Below are positions 21,887 through 30,603 of a stretch of DNA of 38,051 bases, in pieces. A program made the position numbers and the translations under genes. Each line of letters begins with the position of its first letter. Position 1 is the first letter of the stretch. Under the pieces are notes generated by a model. It saw nothing but the letters and a program-made list of their open reading frames with translations, was not told the DNA's origin and made no database searches. Source of the stretch: Candidatus Micrarchaeota archaeon (GTDB lineage Archaea; Micrarchaeota; Micrarchaeia; Anstonellales; JAGGXE01); assembly GCA_021163225.1 (NCBI GenBank), contig JAGGXE010000009.1, forward strand, positions 1-38,051, in the 5' to 3' direction.

Positions 21887-23641
21887 TTAAAAGGAATAGT
21901 AGTATTCACCTGTTTCCTTTTGTTTTCTATCTAACACGCTGTTCGGTTTATTAATCTTTGGTCTCAAAGTGTCTTTATCCCTTCTCATAGTTATACCCAG
22001 ATTTTTCAGAAATGTATTCATCCCTTCACGTTTACTGACCGGTGGGTAGGCGTGTCCGTGAACACTGCTCTCGCCATCGAACACTACTAAATGATCCGAT
22101 ACAAGGTCTATCAGGACGATATCGTGGTCTACTATAAACATACTTCTCTCATCGCTTACATTTCGAACAAGATGGGCAAAATGCATCCTTTGTTCGATGT
22201 CTAGAAATGCAGACGGTTCGTCAAATAGGTATAGGTCTGCCTTTTGAGCTAATGCTCCGACGATGGCTACCCTTTGTAGTTCGCCACCACTCAATTCACT
22301 GAGCATTCTGTTCATCAAAACTTCTATGTTCATCCTTCTAACCGCTTCGTTGAACACGAACTCGTCTTTGTCGAGCGTATTAAAGAACTCTGAGACAGGC
22401 ATGTCCTGTTCGATTTGGATGTACTGCGGTTTGTAAGAGACCTTCAATCCTGCTTCATAATCAATGTTGTCAGGTTTGATGATTCCCGCAATCATCTTAA
22501 CGAACAATGATTTACCGATCGCATTTTTGCCGATTATGCCTATTATTTCACCTTTATGTATCTTTCCAGGTTCCACTTCCATAGAAAAGTTAGGAAATCT
22601 CTTGGTCAGTTTTGGATACTCGAGTATTATCTCTTCTGATAATTCTCTGGATTCAGCGCTTTTGTTGAACTTTATCTCAAACTCTCTGAACCTAATGTTC
22701 TCGGTTTTCAGATAACCCGTTAAATATTCATTAATACCGTTCCTTGCATTTCTAAGGTGAGATACCACACCGTATGCGTCTTCTTTACCATAAAAGATAT
22801 ATACATAATCAGAGAGATAATCCAGAATTGCAAGGTCATGTTCCACAACCACAACCTGTTTACCGTCGTCCGATAACGATTTGATAAGTCGGCTGATCAG
22901 CAACCGTTCTTCGATATCCAGGTACGACGTGGGTTCATCAAAATAGTATACGTCCGCTTCTTTAGACCATGCGGCGGCTATTGCAACGCGTTGTAACTCA
23001 CCACCGCTCAGATTATCGAGTTTTCTTCCTTCAATCTTGTTCAATCGAAACCGGTCTATGACCGTGTTTGGGTCTTTTCGAGCAGGATGTATAGATTCGA
23101 TGAGTTCACGTACTGTTCCTTTGAATACCTTTGGCAGAATGTCAACATGTTGAGGTTTATAGGAAAGTTTGATAGAACCTTTGATAAACTGTTTGAAATA
23201 CATCTGTTGCTCCACTCTTAACCGCGGTATAACTTCTTTCCATGTATACTCTTTGTCATAATCCCCAAAATTCGGTATGATCCTGCCAGAAAGTATCTTA
23301 AGAGCCGTTGTTTTACCTATACCGTTTTTACCTACGAATCCAGTCACACCATCTTTCGCAGGGATAGGTATACCGTACAGTCTGAAAGAGTTGACACCGT
23401 ATTGGTAGATAGGGTTACCCATCTCTTCAACCAAATTTATTATCGTTATTGCTTCGGTAGGACATTTCTTCACGCATATCCCGCATCCGGTACACAGAAT
23501 CTCAGAAATCACAGGATATCTAGTCTCATCGTCAACAGTTATTGTTTCATCACCCATCCGTACACCTGGGCAGTACTTCTGACACAGGTACCCGCATCTT
23601 TCTCTTATACATTTGTCTCGGTCGATTATCGCGATCCTCAT
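21887..23641 (-). CDS. ABCE1 / RNase L inhibitor ribosome-recycling ATPase
   Basis: 584 residues from the 'MRIAIIDRDKCIRERCGYLC' start. The frame continues 18 codons upstream, but archaeal ABCE1 begins at this Met. Two [4Fe-4S] clusters: 'CIRERCGYLCQKYC' and 'CTGCGICVKKC'. Two ABC domains follow: Walker A 'GKNGIGKTT' with signature 'LSGGELQRVAI', then Walker A 'GKNAIGKSL' with a second 'LSGGELQRVAI'. Walker B sequences 'VYYFDEPTSYLD' and 'LYLFDEPSAFLD' are both present. ABCE1 splits archaeal ribosomes after termination or rescue, working with aRF1 or Pelota; pelota lies about 2 kb away in this window. Confidence 0.97.
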   Translation of the reverse strand: MRIAIIDRDKCIRERCGYLCQKYCPGVRMGDETITVDDETRYPVISEILCTGCGICVKKCPTEAITIINLVEEMGNPIYQYGVNSFRLYGIPIPAKDGVTGFVGKNGIGKTTALKILSGRIIPNFGDYDKEYTWKEVIPRLRVEQQMYFKQFIKGSIKLSYKPQHVDILPKVFKGTVRELIESIHPARKDPNTVIDRFRLNKIEGRKLDNLSGGELQRVAIAAAWSKEADVYYFDEPTSYLDIEERLLISRLIKSLSDDGKQVVVVEHDLAILDYLSDYVYIFYGKEDAYGVVSHLRNARNGINEYLTGYLKTENIRFREFEIKFNKSAESRELSEEIILEYPKLTKRFPNFSMEVEPGKIHKGEIIGIIGKNAIGKSLFVKMIAGIIKPDNIDYEAGLKVSYKPQYIQIEQDMPVSEFFNTLDKDEFVFNEAVRRMNIEVLMNRMLSELSGGELQRVAIVGALAQKADLYLFDEPSAFLDIEQRMHFAHLVRNVSDERSMFIVDHDIVLIDLVSDHLVVFDGESSVHGHAYPPVSKREGMNTFLKNLGITMRRDKDTLRPKINKPNSVLDRKQKETGEYYYSF

Positions 23642-23844
23642 TTTTGACCCCCTTGACACCCGGATAACAAGATGGTTGAAAAAATGTTGACCCAAAAACC
23701 TTTTTGTAAATAATTCTTTAAAAAGTTGTCTCTATAAGGCAACTGTATGTGAAAAGGGATGTGATTTAAGGTTGTCTAGTCTTTTGGATTTGATCAAATA
23801 TGTTTTTAATATTTCTTCAACATAATAGATAATGGTGTTTTATT

Positions 23845-24447
23845 ATGAACAAACTGAAACGTAAGAAAGGTGTTGATGTAAGACACGGGAGAGATGTAAC
23901 GTCGCGGAAACGTCCGTCGTTCGCAGGGGATGTAAAAGCAGAGCGTACTCTATCACCTGAAAAGGTTACAGAACATCCAGTTAGAAAACATGTTACTCCC
24001 ATGGATACCCAAAAAGATACCTTTTCTAGTAAGAATATGACAACCGCCAATAGAGCGTTCTTGATTTCTACAGGTTCTTTCTTTGTGGCGTCTTTTTCTT
24101 CAGTGTTTTTGAAAAACACGGGTTTCTTAGTAGGTGGCGGATTATGCACGTTGGCCGGGTTTACCGCGTTGGGTGTATCAGTGTATCATCTGAGCAAGGT
24201 CATTCCGAAAGGATTGGGTAGGGTGTTCGGAACGGTCCTTTTCGGTCTGTCAGAACTTATCAGCGGTATGTCTTCATTGGTCCTTGGGATGGTCGCATCT
24301 GCTCCGTTAACCATGTCCTGTTCTCCGTTTACCGGAAGAGATCTTGCGGCCGCAATTACGATGCTAGGATTAGGTGTCACTTCATACTTTGTCGGTACCA
24401 AACATTTGAAAAACAAAGTCGATAAAAACAAAAGCACTTATAACTAA
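23845..24447 (+). CDS. Membrane protein with basic tail, unrecognised
   Basis: A 200-residue protein. The first ~65 residues are hydrophilic and basic ('KLKRKKGVDVRHGRD...'), followed by four hydrophobic segments (about residues 68-88, 90-113, 127-150, 163-183) and a short Lys-rich tail. Gly/Ser/Thr-rich helices resemble small integral membrane proteins, but no family is evident. It is monocistronic and convergent with the secreted-protein gene at 24492-25604. Confidence 0.6.
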   Translation: MNKLKRKKGVDVRHGRDVTSRKRPSFAGDVKAERTLSPEKVTEHPVRKHVTPMDTQKDTFSSKNMTTANRAFLISTGSFFVASFSSVFLKNTGFLVGGGLCTLAGFTALGVSVYHLSKVIPKGLGRVFGTVLFGLSELISGMSSLVLGMVASAPLTMSCSPFTGRDLAAAITMLGLGVTSYFVGTKHLKNKVDKNKSTYN

Positions 24448-24491
24448 AATAAAAACAGAATTAAAAAAGAGAAAGAAGTTAAAAAAGGAAT
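24448..24491 (-). terminator. T-rich terminator region between convergent genes
   Basis: The 44-bp gap is nearly pure A/G on the plus strand, giving T-tracts on the minus strand (TTTTTTAAC, CTTTTTTAATTC, TTTTTA) after the TAA of the 24492-25604 gene. It suits an archaeal oligo-T terminator for that gene. Confidence 0.5.
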
Positions 24492-25604
24492 TTATTTTAG
24501 GAGTTGACCATTCAGCCATGCCCTTAGTTTGTCCCAAAAACTGCAACGTTCGTTAGTTGTTTCACAACGTTCTCCCTGATATCTTCCACCACTGATTATT
24601 ATCTGACATCTACCCTTCTTTCCATGACAGCAACAGAAATCTGAAGCAGCGTTTACCTCATTGCACTTACAGTCGCTTCTACCTCCGGAACCACTACTAC
24701 TTGCTTTCATTGTAGGTTCTGATTCTTCTTCGGAAAGCAGAATTGCCAATTCTGGATCACGTGTCTGTATGCATTGTTTGATCTGGGCTATCTGTTTAGA
24801 TGTTGGCGTGACTTTGAACGCATCTTTTGTCTCGATTCCTACGGACCTGAGACAATAGCCCACTACACTATCTGCATAGGCTTTTCTATCCATAGCTGCG
24901 GAGAGCGAGACGGTCTCTTCGTTTTCAAACACGATATTTCGCGGTTTGCAATCCCATGAGACCTGATAAATCCCTATGCCGTTGTATTTGACAAAGTAGG
25001 ATTTACCTGGCTCCAAAACGTCGCTTGTAACGAAGGTGTGCAGATGCGGGTCGTACCAGTATCCCTTGTCATTCTCGACAGTTCCTTCTCCGAACACTTC
25101 CGTTACGCTTATGTTATGGCAACATGGGTTGGTTATCAGATTCCATCCCGGATACAATAGAATTGTGAACGTGCCGTGCCTGTCTATACAACAGTACCAT
25201 GTCCTATTTTCGATCCGTTGTGAAGAAGTTATATACATCCAGTACCCAGTATTGAACTGAGGCGCCTCAGAATCCATTGTATAGAACCCTCCGCCACCAT
25301 GGTGTATGTACATGAAGTAGTAATAATGACCAAAGTCCGGACACAGACCACTTATGTCATTGCAATATCTGTCAACTCTCGTGGTCTCTTCTATTCTTCC
25401 TGGGAACCCTACCATGTTCCATCCGTAATCAAGGTCCAGAGGTATCAATTTTCCAGTGTAGTCTCCCGTCTGTGTTTTTATCATGCATATTTCAGATTCG
25501 TTCAATCTTGGCGGTTCTGGTATATCCAGTTTTTGTTGCGCGCTCACTATACCGAACAGTCCGACAATCCCTATTATTATCATCCATACAACCATCCTTT
25601 TCAT
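24492..25604 (-). CDS. Secreted Cys-rich protein with GWN repeats
   Basis: A 370-residue exported protein. The signal peptide ('MVVWMIIIGIVGLFGIVSAQQ') is cleaved after about residue 22. Two copies of a 'GWN(M/L)(V/I)xxP' motif are visible ('DYGWNMVGFPG' and 'YPGWNLITNPCC'), each followed by an aromatic-rich beta segment; this 'Gly-Trp-Asn-hydrophobic' element recurs in surface proteins. 'NTGYWMYI' and 'PGKSYFVKY' recur too. A Cys-rich C-terminal domain ('CKCNEVNAASDFCCCHGKKGRC') follows a Ser/Gly-rich linker. Disulfides suggest an extracellular location. The gene is divergent from pelota; it probably contributes to the cell surface, but no catalytic motif is visible. Confidence 0.65.
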   Translation of the reverse strand: MKRMVVWMIIIGIVGLFGIVSAQQKLDIPEPPRLNESEICMIKTQTGDYTGKLIPLDLDYGWNMVGFPGRIEETTRVDRYCNDISGLCPDFGHYYYFMYIHHGGGGFYTMDSEAPQFNTGYWMYITSSQRIENRTWYCCIDRHGTFTILLYPGWNLITNPCCHNISVTEVFGEGTVENDKGYWYDPHLHTFVTSDVLEPGKSYFVKYNGIGIYQVSWDCKPRNIVFENEETVSLSAAMDRKAYADSVVGYCLRSVGIETKDAFKVTPTSKQIAQIKQCIQTRDPELAILLSEEESEPTMKASSSGSGGRSDCKCNEVNAASDFCCCHGKKGRCQIIISGGRYQGERCETTNERCSFWDKLRAWLNGQLLK

Positions 25605-25699
25605 TCAACCACCCTATTCATGTTTTAAATTTTCGTTTCAAATGTGTTATCGACCCAAAAATTTAAAAAAGAAGCGGAAAGATTAACGATGTTGGTTTT

Positions 25700-26758
25700 A
25701 TGAAGATTGTTAAAAGAATGCTCAAACATTCGCAGGGTAGAAGGTTCGAGGGTTCTGTTGTGTTAATCCCGGAAACCATCGATGATTTATGGTATCTTTA
25801 TCGTATTATAGAACCGGGCGACTTTGTGAAAGCCAAGACATACAGAACCTATAAACCTACCGAATCTTCCAAACAGGAACGCAAACCCGTTACCATTACT
25901 ATAGATGTAGAGAAAAAAGAATTTTCCGAATACCACAGGTCCCTTAGATTGACGGGACGTATTGTAGACGGTTACCCTTCTGAATTTGTTCAGATGGGTT
26001 CCTATCATACATTGGAACTTAAACCACATCTGACTGTGACGGTTTCTAAACGATGGTTAAATACTCATCTGTCTATGCTTGACGAAGCGTCGAAACGTTC
26101 TGAAGTGTCGGACATTTTAATAGTCGTGGTGGATGAAGAGAAGGCGTTGTTTGCTGAGGTTAAACCGCGTGGTGTTTCGTACGGTTCGGAACTGTATTCT
26201 GGATTGTCCAAACGCGAACCGCATTACGAAGAAAGGCTTCAAAAGTTCGTAACAGAAATCATAGATAAAGTGAAAGAGTTTGACGGACCGATCGTTATAG
26301 CGGGTCCGGGGTTTGTTAAAGATATGGTCAAGAACAAAATTATGGAAGAGTATCCAGAGCTCAGTGAAAGGGTGGTTTTTGAATCGTGTTCGCATGCGGA
26401 GAGGAACGGTATCGTAGAACTTATCAATAGAGGTGTTCTTGACAGGGTGATAGGTAAGACCACTCTTAAACGTGACCGTGAAGTTTTGGAGGAGTTCAAG
26501 ACACATCTCGGTAAAGAAACAGGGTACGTGGTTTACGGACTTGAGCCGGTCAGTAAAGCTCTCGAATATCATGCCTTGAAGAGGTTGGTTGTTCTCGATT
26601 CTCTATTGTCCGACGTTCGTATTCGCGAACTTATTGCAAAAGCCGAAGATAACCATGTAGAGGTTACGTTTGTTTCAAACGAATCCGATGTTGCGGAAGA
26701 ACTGAAAGGGTTCTCCGGGGTTATAGGTTTTCTTTATTATCCGCTGAGTCTAGATTGA
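25700..26758 (+). CDS. pelA: Pelota/Dom34 ribosome-rescue factor
   Basis: 352 residues with the three eRF1-related domains. The N-terminal Sm-like domain starts 'MKIVKRMLKHSQGRRFEGSVVLIPETIDDLWYLYRII' and includes 'GDFVKAKTYR'. The central domain has 'ILIVVVDEEKALFAEVKPRG' and 'GPIVIAGPGFVKDMVK'-type sequence, and lacks the GGQ of release factors. The C-terminal domain has 'VVYGLEPVSKALEYHALKRLVVLDSL'. Pelota binds stalled ribosomes with an aEF1A-like GTPase and, with ABCE1, releases them. Full length. The next gene starts 70 bp downstream behind its own TATA (AAATATAAATAT near 26800). Confidence 0.96.
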   Translation: MKIVKRMLKHSQGRRFEGSVVLIPETIDDLWYLYRIIEPGDFVKAKTYRTYKPTESSKQERKPVTITIDVEKKEFSEYHRSLRLTGRIVDGYPSEFVQMGSYHTLELKPHLTVTVSKRWLNTHLSMLDEASKRSEVSDILIVVVDEEKALFAEVKPRGVSYGSELYSGLSKREPHYEERLQKFVTEIIDKVKEFDGPIVIAGPGFVKDMVKNKIMEEYPELSERVVFESCSHAERNGIVELINRGVLDRVIGKTTLKRDREVLEEFKTHLGKETGYVVYGLEPVSKALEYHALKRLVVLDSLLSDVRIRELIAKAEDNHVEVTFVSNESDVAEELKGFSGVIGFLYYPLSLD

Positions 26759-26828
26759 AAAGTTTCATCCGGTAACAGAATGCGATCGTAGTTAAATATA
26801 AATATCACATATAAACAAAATTTAAGAA

Positions 26829-28124
26829 ATGACGGTTCGTAGAAAAAGATTCTTCATCGAGACGTACGGTTGCGCTCTTAATCAAGCGGATTCTGCAATG
26901 ATGCGTAAACAATTGTTCGATTCTGGTTACATCGAAGTGGACAACCCTATTGATGCCGATGTCATCATTCTTAATACATGCACGGTTAAGCAGGCTACAG
27001 AATCAAAGATATTTGAAAACTTCAAACGTTACAGTAAGTTAAACAAACCGATCGTGATAGCGGGATGTTTGTACAGAAGACATGAGAGATTTCTGTCGAT
27101 AAATCCGAACATATCTATAATCTCTCCCGGTTCATTACGTATGATAGTTAGAGCGGTGGAATCATCCATCTCGGGAAGGAACTATTTTGATGTCCGACCA
27201 TTTGATAAACATCTTCCGATGAGGTTCACCGGCCCGGTTGTAACGATACCTATAAGCGAAGGATGCCTTGGTTCGTGCACGTTTTGCGAGACACGGTTAT
27301 CGAGAGGAAGACTTCGCAGTAAACGGCCGGAGTATCTCCGGAGTTTAGTTACTGAAGCGGTAGAAAACAAGGCGGTAGAAGTACGGCTTACCGCCCAAGA
27401 TACCGGGTGTTACGGTATCGACATCGGAACATCTCTTACCGACCTTCTTCACAGTCTTTTGGAGATAGAAGGGGATTTCATGATCCGTTTAGGGATGATC
27501 AATCCCGAGCACGCTTACCGTATGCTTGACGACCTTATCGAAATATATACTGATAAGAAGATGTTCAAGTTCCTTCACATACCTGTTCAATCTGGAAGCG
27601 ATAAGGTTCTTAAGGATATGAATAGACGGTATTCTGTTGATACGTTTGTTACGGTGGTCGAACGTTTCAGGCAGAAGTTTCCTGACATGACTATCTCTAC
27701 AGACATCATCATCGGTTATCCGACCGAGTCGGAAGAAGATTTTAGGAAAACCGTGGACCTCATTAAAAGGATGCGGTTCGAAATACTTAACATATCCAGG
27801 TTTACACCGCGCCCCGGAACCCCGGCAGCTAAACTAAAACCTCTGGATAATAAGGTTGTGAAACAACGTGTTGTAGAGGTCTCTAATCTTCACAGGGTAC
27901 AGAGTTTGAAACTGAACAAACAATTTATAAACAGAGAACTGAATATATTAATGACTGGAAGAAACGATACCAAAGGAACGTACATCGGTAGGACACGATG
28001 GTACAAGAAAGTAGCAGTACCGTACGACTGCATGGATATCGACCCGGTCGGACGATGGGTTAGAGTTAAAATAATGAGCGCTACGGAATCGGTGTTGATA
28101 GGCAAACCTGTTAAATTTGAATGA
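26829..28124 (+). CDS. tRNA t6A37 methylthiotransferase (e-MtaB type)
   Basis: 431 residues of the MiaB/MtaB radical-SAM methylthiotransferase family. The N-terminal UPF0004 domain supplies three cluster-ligating cysteines (C15 in 'TYGCALNQAD', C51 in 'NTCTVK', C80 in 'AGCL'). The radical-SAM CX3CX2C is C146, C150, C153 ('CLGSCTFC'). 'HIPVQSGSDKVLKDMNRRY' and 'DIIIGYPTESEEDF' are typical later motifs, and the C-terminal ~60 residues are a TRAM-like domain. Archaeal members convert t6A to ms2t6A at position 37 of ANN-decoding tRNAs. The last bases overlap the next gene's frame (ATGA). A leaderless start at 26829 fits the upstream TATA. Confidence 0.93.
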   Translation: MTVRRKRFFIETYGCALNQADSAMMRKQLFDSGYIEVDNPIDADVIILNTCTVKQATESKIFENFKRYSKLNKPIVIAGCLYRRHERFLSINPNISIISPGSLRMIVRAVESSISGRNYFDVRPFDKHLPMRFTGPVVTIPISEGCLGSCTFCETRLSRGRLRSKRPEYLRSLVTEAVENKAVEVRLTAQDTGCYGIDIGTSLTDLLHSLLEIEGDFMIRLGMINPEHAYRMLDDLIEIYTDKKMFKFLHIPVQSGSDKVLKDMNRRYSVDTFVTVVERFRQKFPDMTISTDIIIGYPTESEEDFRKTVDLIKRMRFEILNISRFTPRPGTPAAKLKPLDNKVVKQRVVEVSNLHRVQSLKLNKQFINRELNILMTGRNDTKGTYIGRTRWYKKVAVPYDCMDIDPVGRWVRVKIMSATESVLIGKPVKFE

Positions 28125-28144
28125 TGTTGGGAAAGGTGTTATTC

Positions 28145-29488
28145 ATGTGCCTTGACTTCGATACAACTTCCGAAATACCGATCCCCGAAGACCCTTTTCA
28201 GCAAGTGATCGGACAGGACGAAGCAGTTTTCAAGGCAAAGATTTGCGTTCGTCAGCATCGTCATCTCCTTTTGGTAGGTCCGCCAGGAACCGGTAAAAGT
28301 ATGATTGCCAAAGCTATGTCAGAGATCCTTCCTCCACCTACTCAGGAAATACTGGTTGCCGATAACCCGTTAGATCCGTTACGTCCCAAAGTTGTAATAA
28401 GAACGATCTCATCATCCAAAAGTTCCCAAGGCCGAGCTCCTTCCTCTGTTGTAGACCCTATCGACGTGCCTTACTATGTTGCGGAAGAATTGGGTTTCAG
28501 ATGTAGACGTTGTGGTAAGATAAGCGACCCAGACCTAGACATATGTCCGTATTGTCATGCTAATAAACACGATTCAGTCCTTCTCGGAACCAAAGAAAAG
28601 AAAAGGGTTGTCCGTGCCGAGGTCGATGGAGAACGTTTTACGTTTGTACGCGAGAATGATAAAATTCGTGTCTATCACAGTGAAGAGAACGATTCCGAAG
28701 AATGTAAAGTGTTGGTACCTATCGACCGTAGTCGGTTTGTCAAGGTTACCGGAGCCACAGAAGTAGAGCTTTTAGGTGACGTGGAACACGACCCGTACGG
28801 TACTGCATTAACGGCCAGTCAACCTCCCTACCGTCGTATTATTCCGGGGGCTATCCACGAAGCTCATCAGGGAATTCTGTTCATCGATGAGATCTCCGCT
28901 CTTGGTGGACTGCAGAGATATCTTCTGACCGCTATGCAGGAAAAGAAGTTTTCCATAGTAGGCAAAAATCCTTCCAGTTCTGGAGCTAGTATTCGAGTTG
29001 ACGATGTACCGTGCGATTTTATACTTGTTGCAGCGGCTAACCATGCTAACTTAAACCGGATACTACCTTCCCTGAGGTCCAGAATCAGAGGTGACGGGTA
29101 CGAAGTTGTTATGAATCGATGGATGGAGGACAACAATGAGAACAGGTTCAAACTGGCACGATTCGTAGCTCAGGAAATAGTTAAAGATGGAAAGATTCCT
29201 CACATGACTAAAGAGGGCGTCATCGAGATTATAAAATATGCGCGTACCGTTGCCCGAACCGTTGACAATGCGAATGGTTTGACTTTGAGGCTTAGGGCAT
29301 TAGCGGGTGTGATACGTGCTGCTGGCGACCTTGCCGTTTCTGAAGGGTCAGAAGTTATAGACAAAGAACATGTGATGAAAGTCATACGTTCTGGTATAAC
29401 CGCTGAAGACCAGGTATCGGATAACTGGTATACCGTTCATAGACGCGACCTTTTCGTTGGGAGCGGTTCTAACGAGGGTGTGCTGTGA
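28145..29488 (+). CDS. LonB-like AAA+ ATPase without protease domain, zinc-ribbon insert
   Basis: About 447 residues from ATG 28145, which has an AAGGTG ribosome site 6 nt upstream; the frame also offers ATG 28121, overlapping the previous stop. 'IPEDPFQQVIGQDEAV' and 'RHLLLVGPPGTGKSMIAKAMSEILP' match the start of archaeal LonB. The region where LonB carries membrane helices, between Walker A (45-52) and Walker B ('GILFIDEIS', D248/E249), instead holds a soluble insert with a CxxC-x10-CxxC zinc ribbon (C120, C123, C134, C137). Sensor-1-like 'AAANHANLN' and the lid region follow, and the protein ends without the Ser-Lys peptidase domain. It is therefore an ATPase or remodelling factor, not a protease. 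The target is unknown; the ribbon may bind nucleic acid or a partner protein. Confidence 0.85.
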   Translation: MCLDFDTTSEIPIPEDPFQQVIGQDEAVFKAKICVRQHRHLLLVGPPGTGKSMIAKAMSEILPPPTQEILVADNPLDPLRPKVVIRTISSSKSSQGRAPSSVVDPIDVPYYVAEELGFRCRRCGKISDPDLDICPYCHANKHDSVLLGTKEKKRVVRAEVDGERFTFVRENDKIRVYHSEENDSEECKVLVPIDRSRFVKVTGATEVELLGDVEHDPYGTALTASQPPYRRIIPGAIHEAHQGILFIDEISALGGLQRYLLTAMQEKKFSIVGKNPSSSGASIRVDDVPCDFILVAAANHANLNRILPSLRSRIRGDGYEVVMNRWMEDNNENRFKLARFVAQEIVKDGKIPHMTKEGVIEIIKYARTVARTVDNANGLTLRLRALAGVIRAAGDLAVSEGSEVIDKEHVMKVIRSGITAEDQVSDNWYTVHRRDLFVGSGSNEGVL

Positions 29489-29521
29489 AGTTTTTTAAAC
29501 TTATCCTTCTTTATCCTAATC

Positions 29522-30079
29522 ATGGAAGAAGAACTGAAAGTCGGAGACTGTATGACCAAGGGTGTTATAGCAATACCTGCTTCACGTCCTGTTATAGATG
29601 CTGCTCGTGCGATGTCTCATGCTAAAGTGGGTAGTGTTATCGTACTGAAAAACAATAAGGCAGTGGGTATCGTGACGGAGCGTGATATTGTCCGAAAGGT
29701 AGTGGCTAGGAACAGAGACCCTTCCAAAGTACGGTTATCCAGTATCATGAGTAGTCCGTTACGTGTTGTGAAGGTCGATACGTCGATAGGCGAAGCGGCA
29801 CGGATCATGAGAAAATACGAAATAAAGAAGCTTCCCGTGGTTAACAATAAGGGGATGCTGGTCGGCGTGGTTACAGAAACGGACATCTTACGCGCCTATC
29901 CAGGGTTGGTCGACGTGCTTGTGGAATTGGCTGAGGTGTCCGCACCTCGGGGAAAAGAACCCGTGGTTGGAGTGTGTGAGCGTTGCGGCACGTATTCAAC
30001 AGATTTGAAACTCGTAGACGGGATGTTACTGTGTAGTGAATGCAGAAAGGAGCTTGAAGAAAGCGAAGAAGAGGTTTAA
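29522..30079 (+). CDS. CBS-pair protein with C-terminal zinc ribbon
   Basis: 185 residues. Two CBS motifs: 'KVGDCMTKGVIAIPASRPVIDAARAM...VGIVTERDIVRKVV' (about 5-62) and 'LSSIMSSPLRVVKVDTSIGEAARIMRKYEIKKLPVVN...VGVVTETDILRAYP' (about 72-130). A C-terminal 'CERCGTYSTDL...LLCSECRKEL' is a CxxC...CxxC ribbon. CBS pairs bind adenine nucleotides or SAM and serve as energy or ligand sensors; the ribbon may recruit nucleic acid or a partner. A TTTTTTAAAC element about 28 bp before the ATG suits a leaderless transcript. The downstream wHTH frame starts inside this gene, so the two may act together. Confidence 0.88.
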   Translation: MEEELKVGDCMTKGVIAIPASRPVIDAARAMSHAKVGSVIVLKNNKAVGIVTERDIVRKVVARNRDPSKVRLSSIMSSPLRVVKVDTSIGEAARIMRKYEIKKLPVVNNKGMLVGVVTETDILRAYPGLVDVLVELAEVSAPRGKEPVVGVCERCGTYSTDLKLVDGMLLCSECRKELEESEEEV

Positions 30080-30563
30080 TGTTCTTTTACGTTTTTTGTA
30101 TGGTGGTCGTGTGATCCCGGAATCAAAGCTTATCGAGCATGAGGTTACGGTTCGTCAATTGACACTTTCTAAGGAAGTGGTATTATCTAAGCGTGCTATG
30201 GTAAGATGGTTAGCATTGGCATTGGGTTTGATATCACCGAACGAATCCCGTCAATCCCTATTGGATGTTCTGGAAGTGTTGTTGGAGTTCCATTTCGACG
30301 GCGTACAACCCACTTCTGGAGATGTTATCGAAGCGGTGAACAAAAAATCATCTGCAATATCCCCCAAGACGGTACGTTATCATCTTACCCAGCTCACCAA
30401 AAAAGGGATCATACAGTGTAAAAACAGAAGGTATTCGTTCCCCAAGAGTGATTACCCTAACGATAGTTTGAGTAGTGCTGTTTACAGAGTCTACGAGAAG
30501 ACGTTGAAGGAATCTTTCTCCAGAATAGACAAGGTTCTTGAAATGTTTGAACGGAATAGATAA
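30036..30563 (+). CDS. Winged-helix protein, putative regulator
   Basis: Up to 175 residues. The start is uncertain: GTG 30036 overlaps the CBS gene by 44 bp, and GTG 30111 gives a shorter product. A C-terminal winged helix is visible: 'FHFDGVQPTSGDVIEAVNKKSSAISPKTVRYHLTQLTKKGIIQCKNRRYSF', with the 'SPKTVRYHLTQL' recognition helix and a 'GII...RRYSF' wing. The N-terminal half is helical with charged residues. It probably binds DNA; coupling to the CBS/zinc-ribbon gene suggests that a metabolite sensed by CBS could influence it. No operator is recognisable. Confidence 0.7.
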   Translation: MNAERSLKKAKKRFNVLLRFLYGGRVIPESKLIEHEVTVRQLTLSKEVVLSKRAMVRWLALALGLISPNESRQSLLDVLEVLLEFHFDGVQPTSGDVIEAVNKKSSAISPKTVRYHLTQLTKKGIIQCKNRRYSFPKSDYPNDSLSSAVYRVYEKTLKESFSRIDKVLEMFERNR

Positions 30564-30603
30564 CAATCACTTTTTCATGCAAAAGTTTCGTGCGAAAGCG
30601 GGT

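Noticed and set aside
23642-23695. 18-codon N-terminal extension of ABCE1
   Set aside because: Archaeal ABCE1 proteins begin at the MRIAIID Met; the extension has no conserved features.
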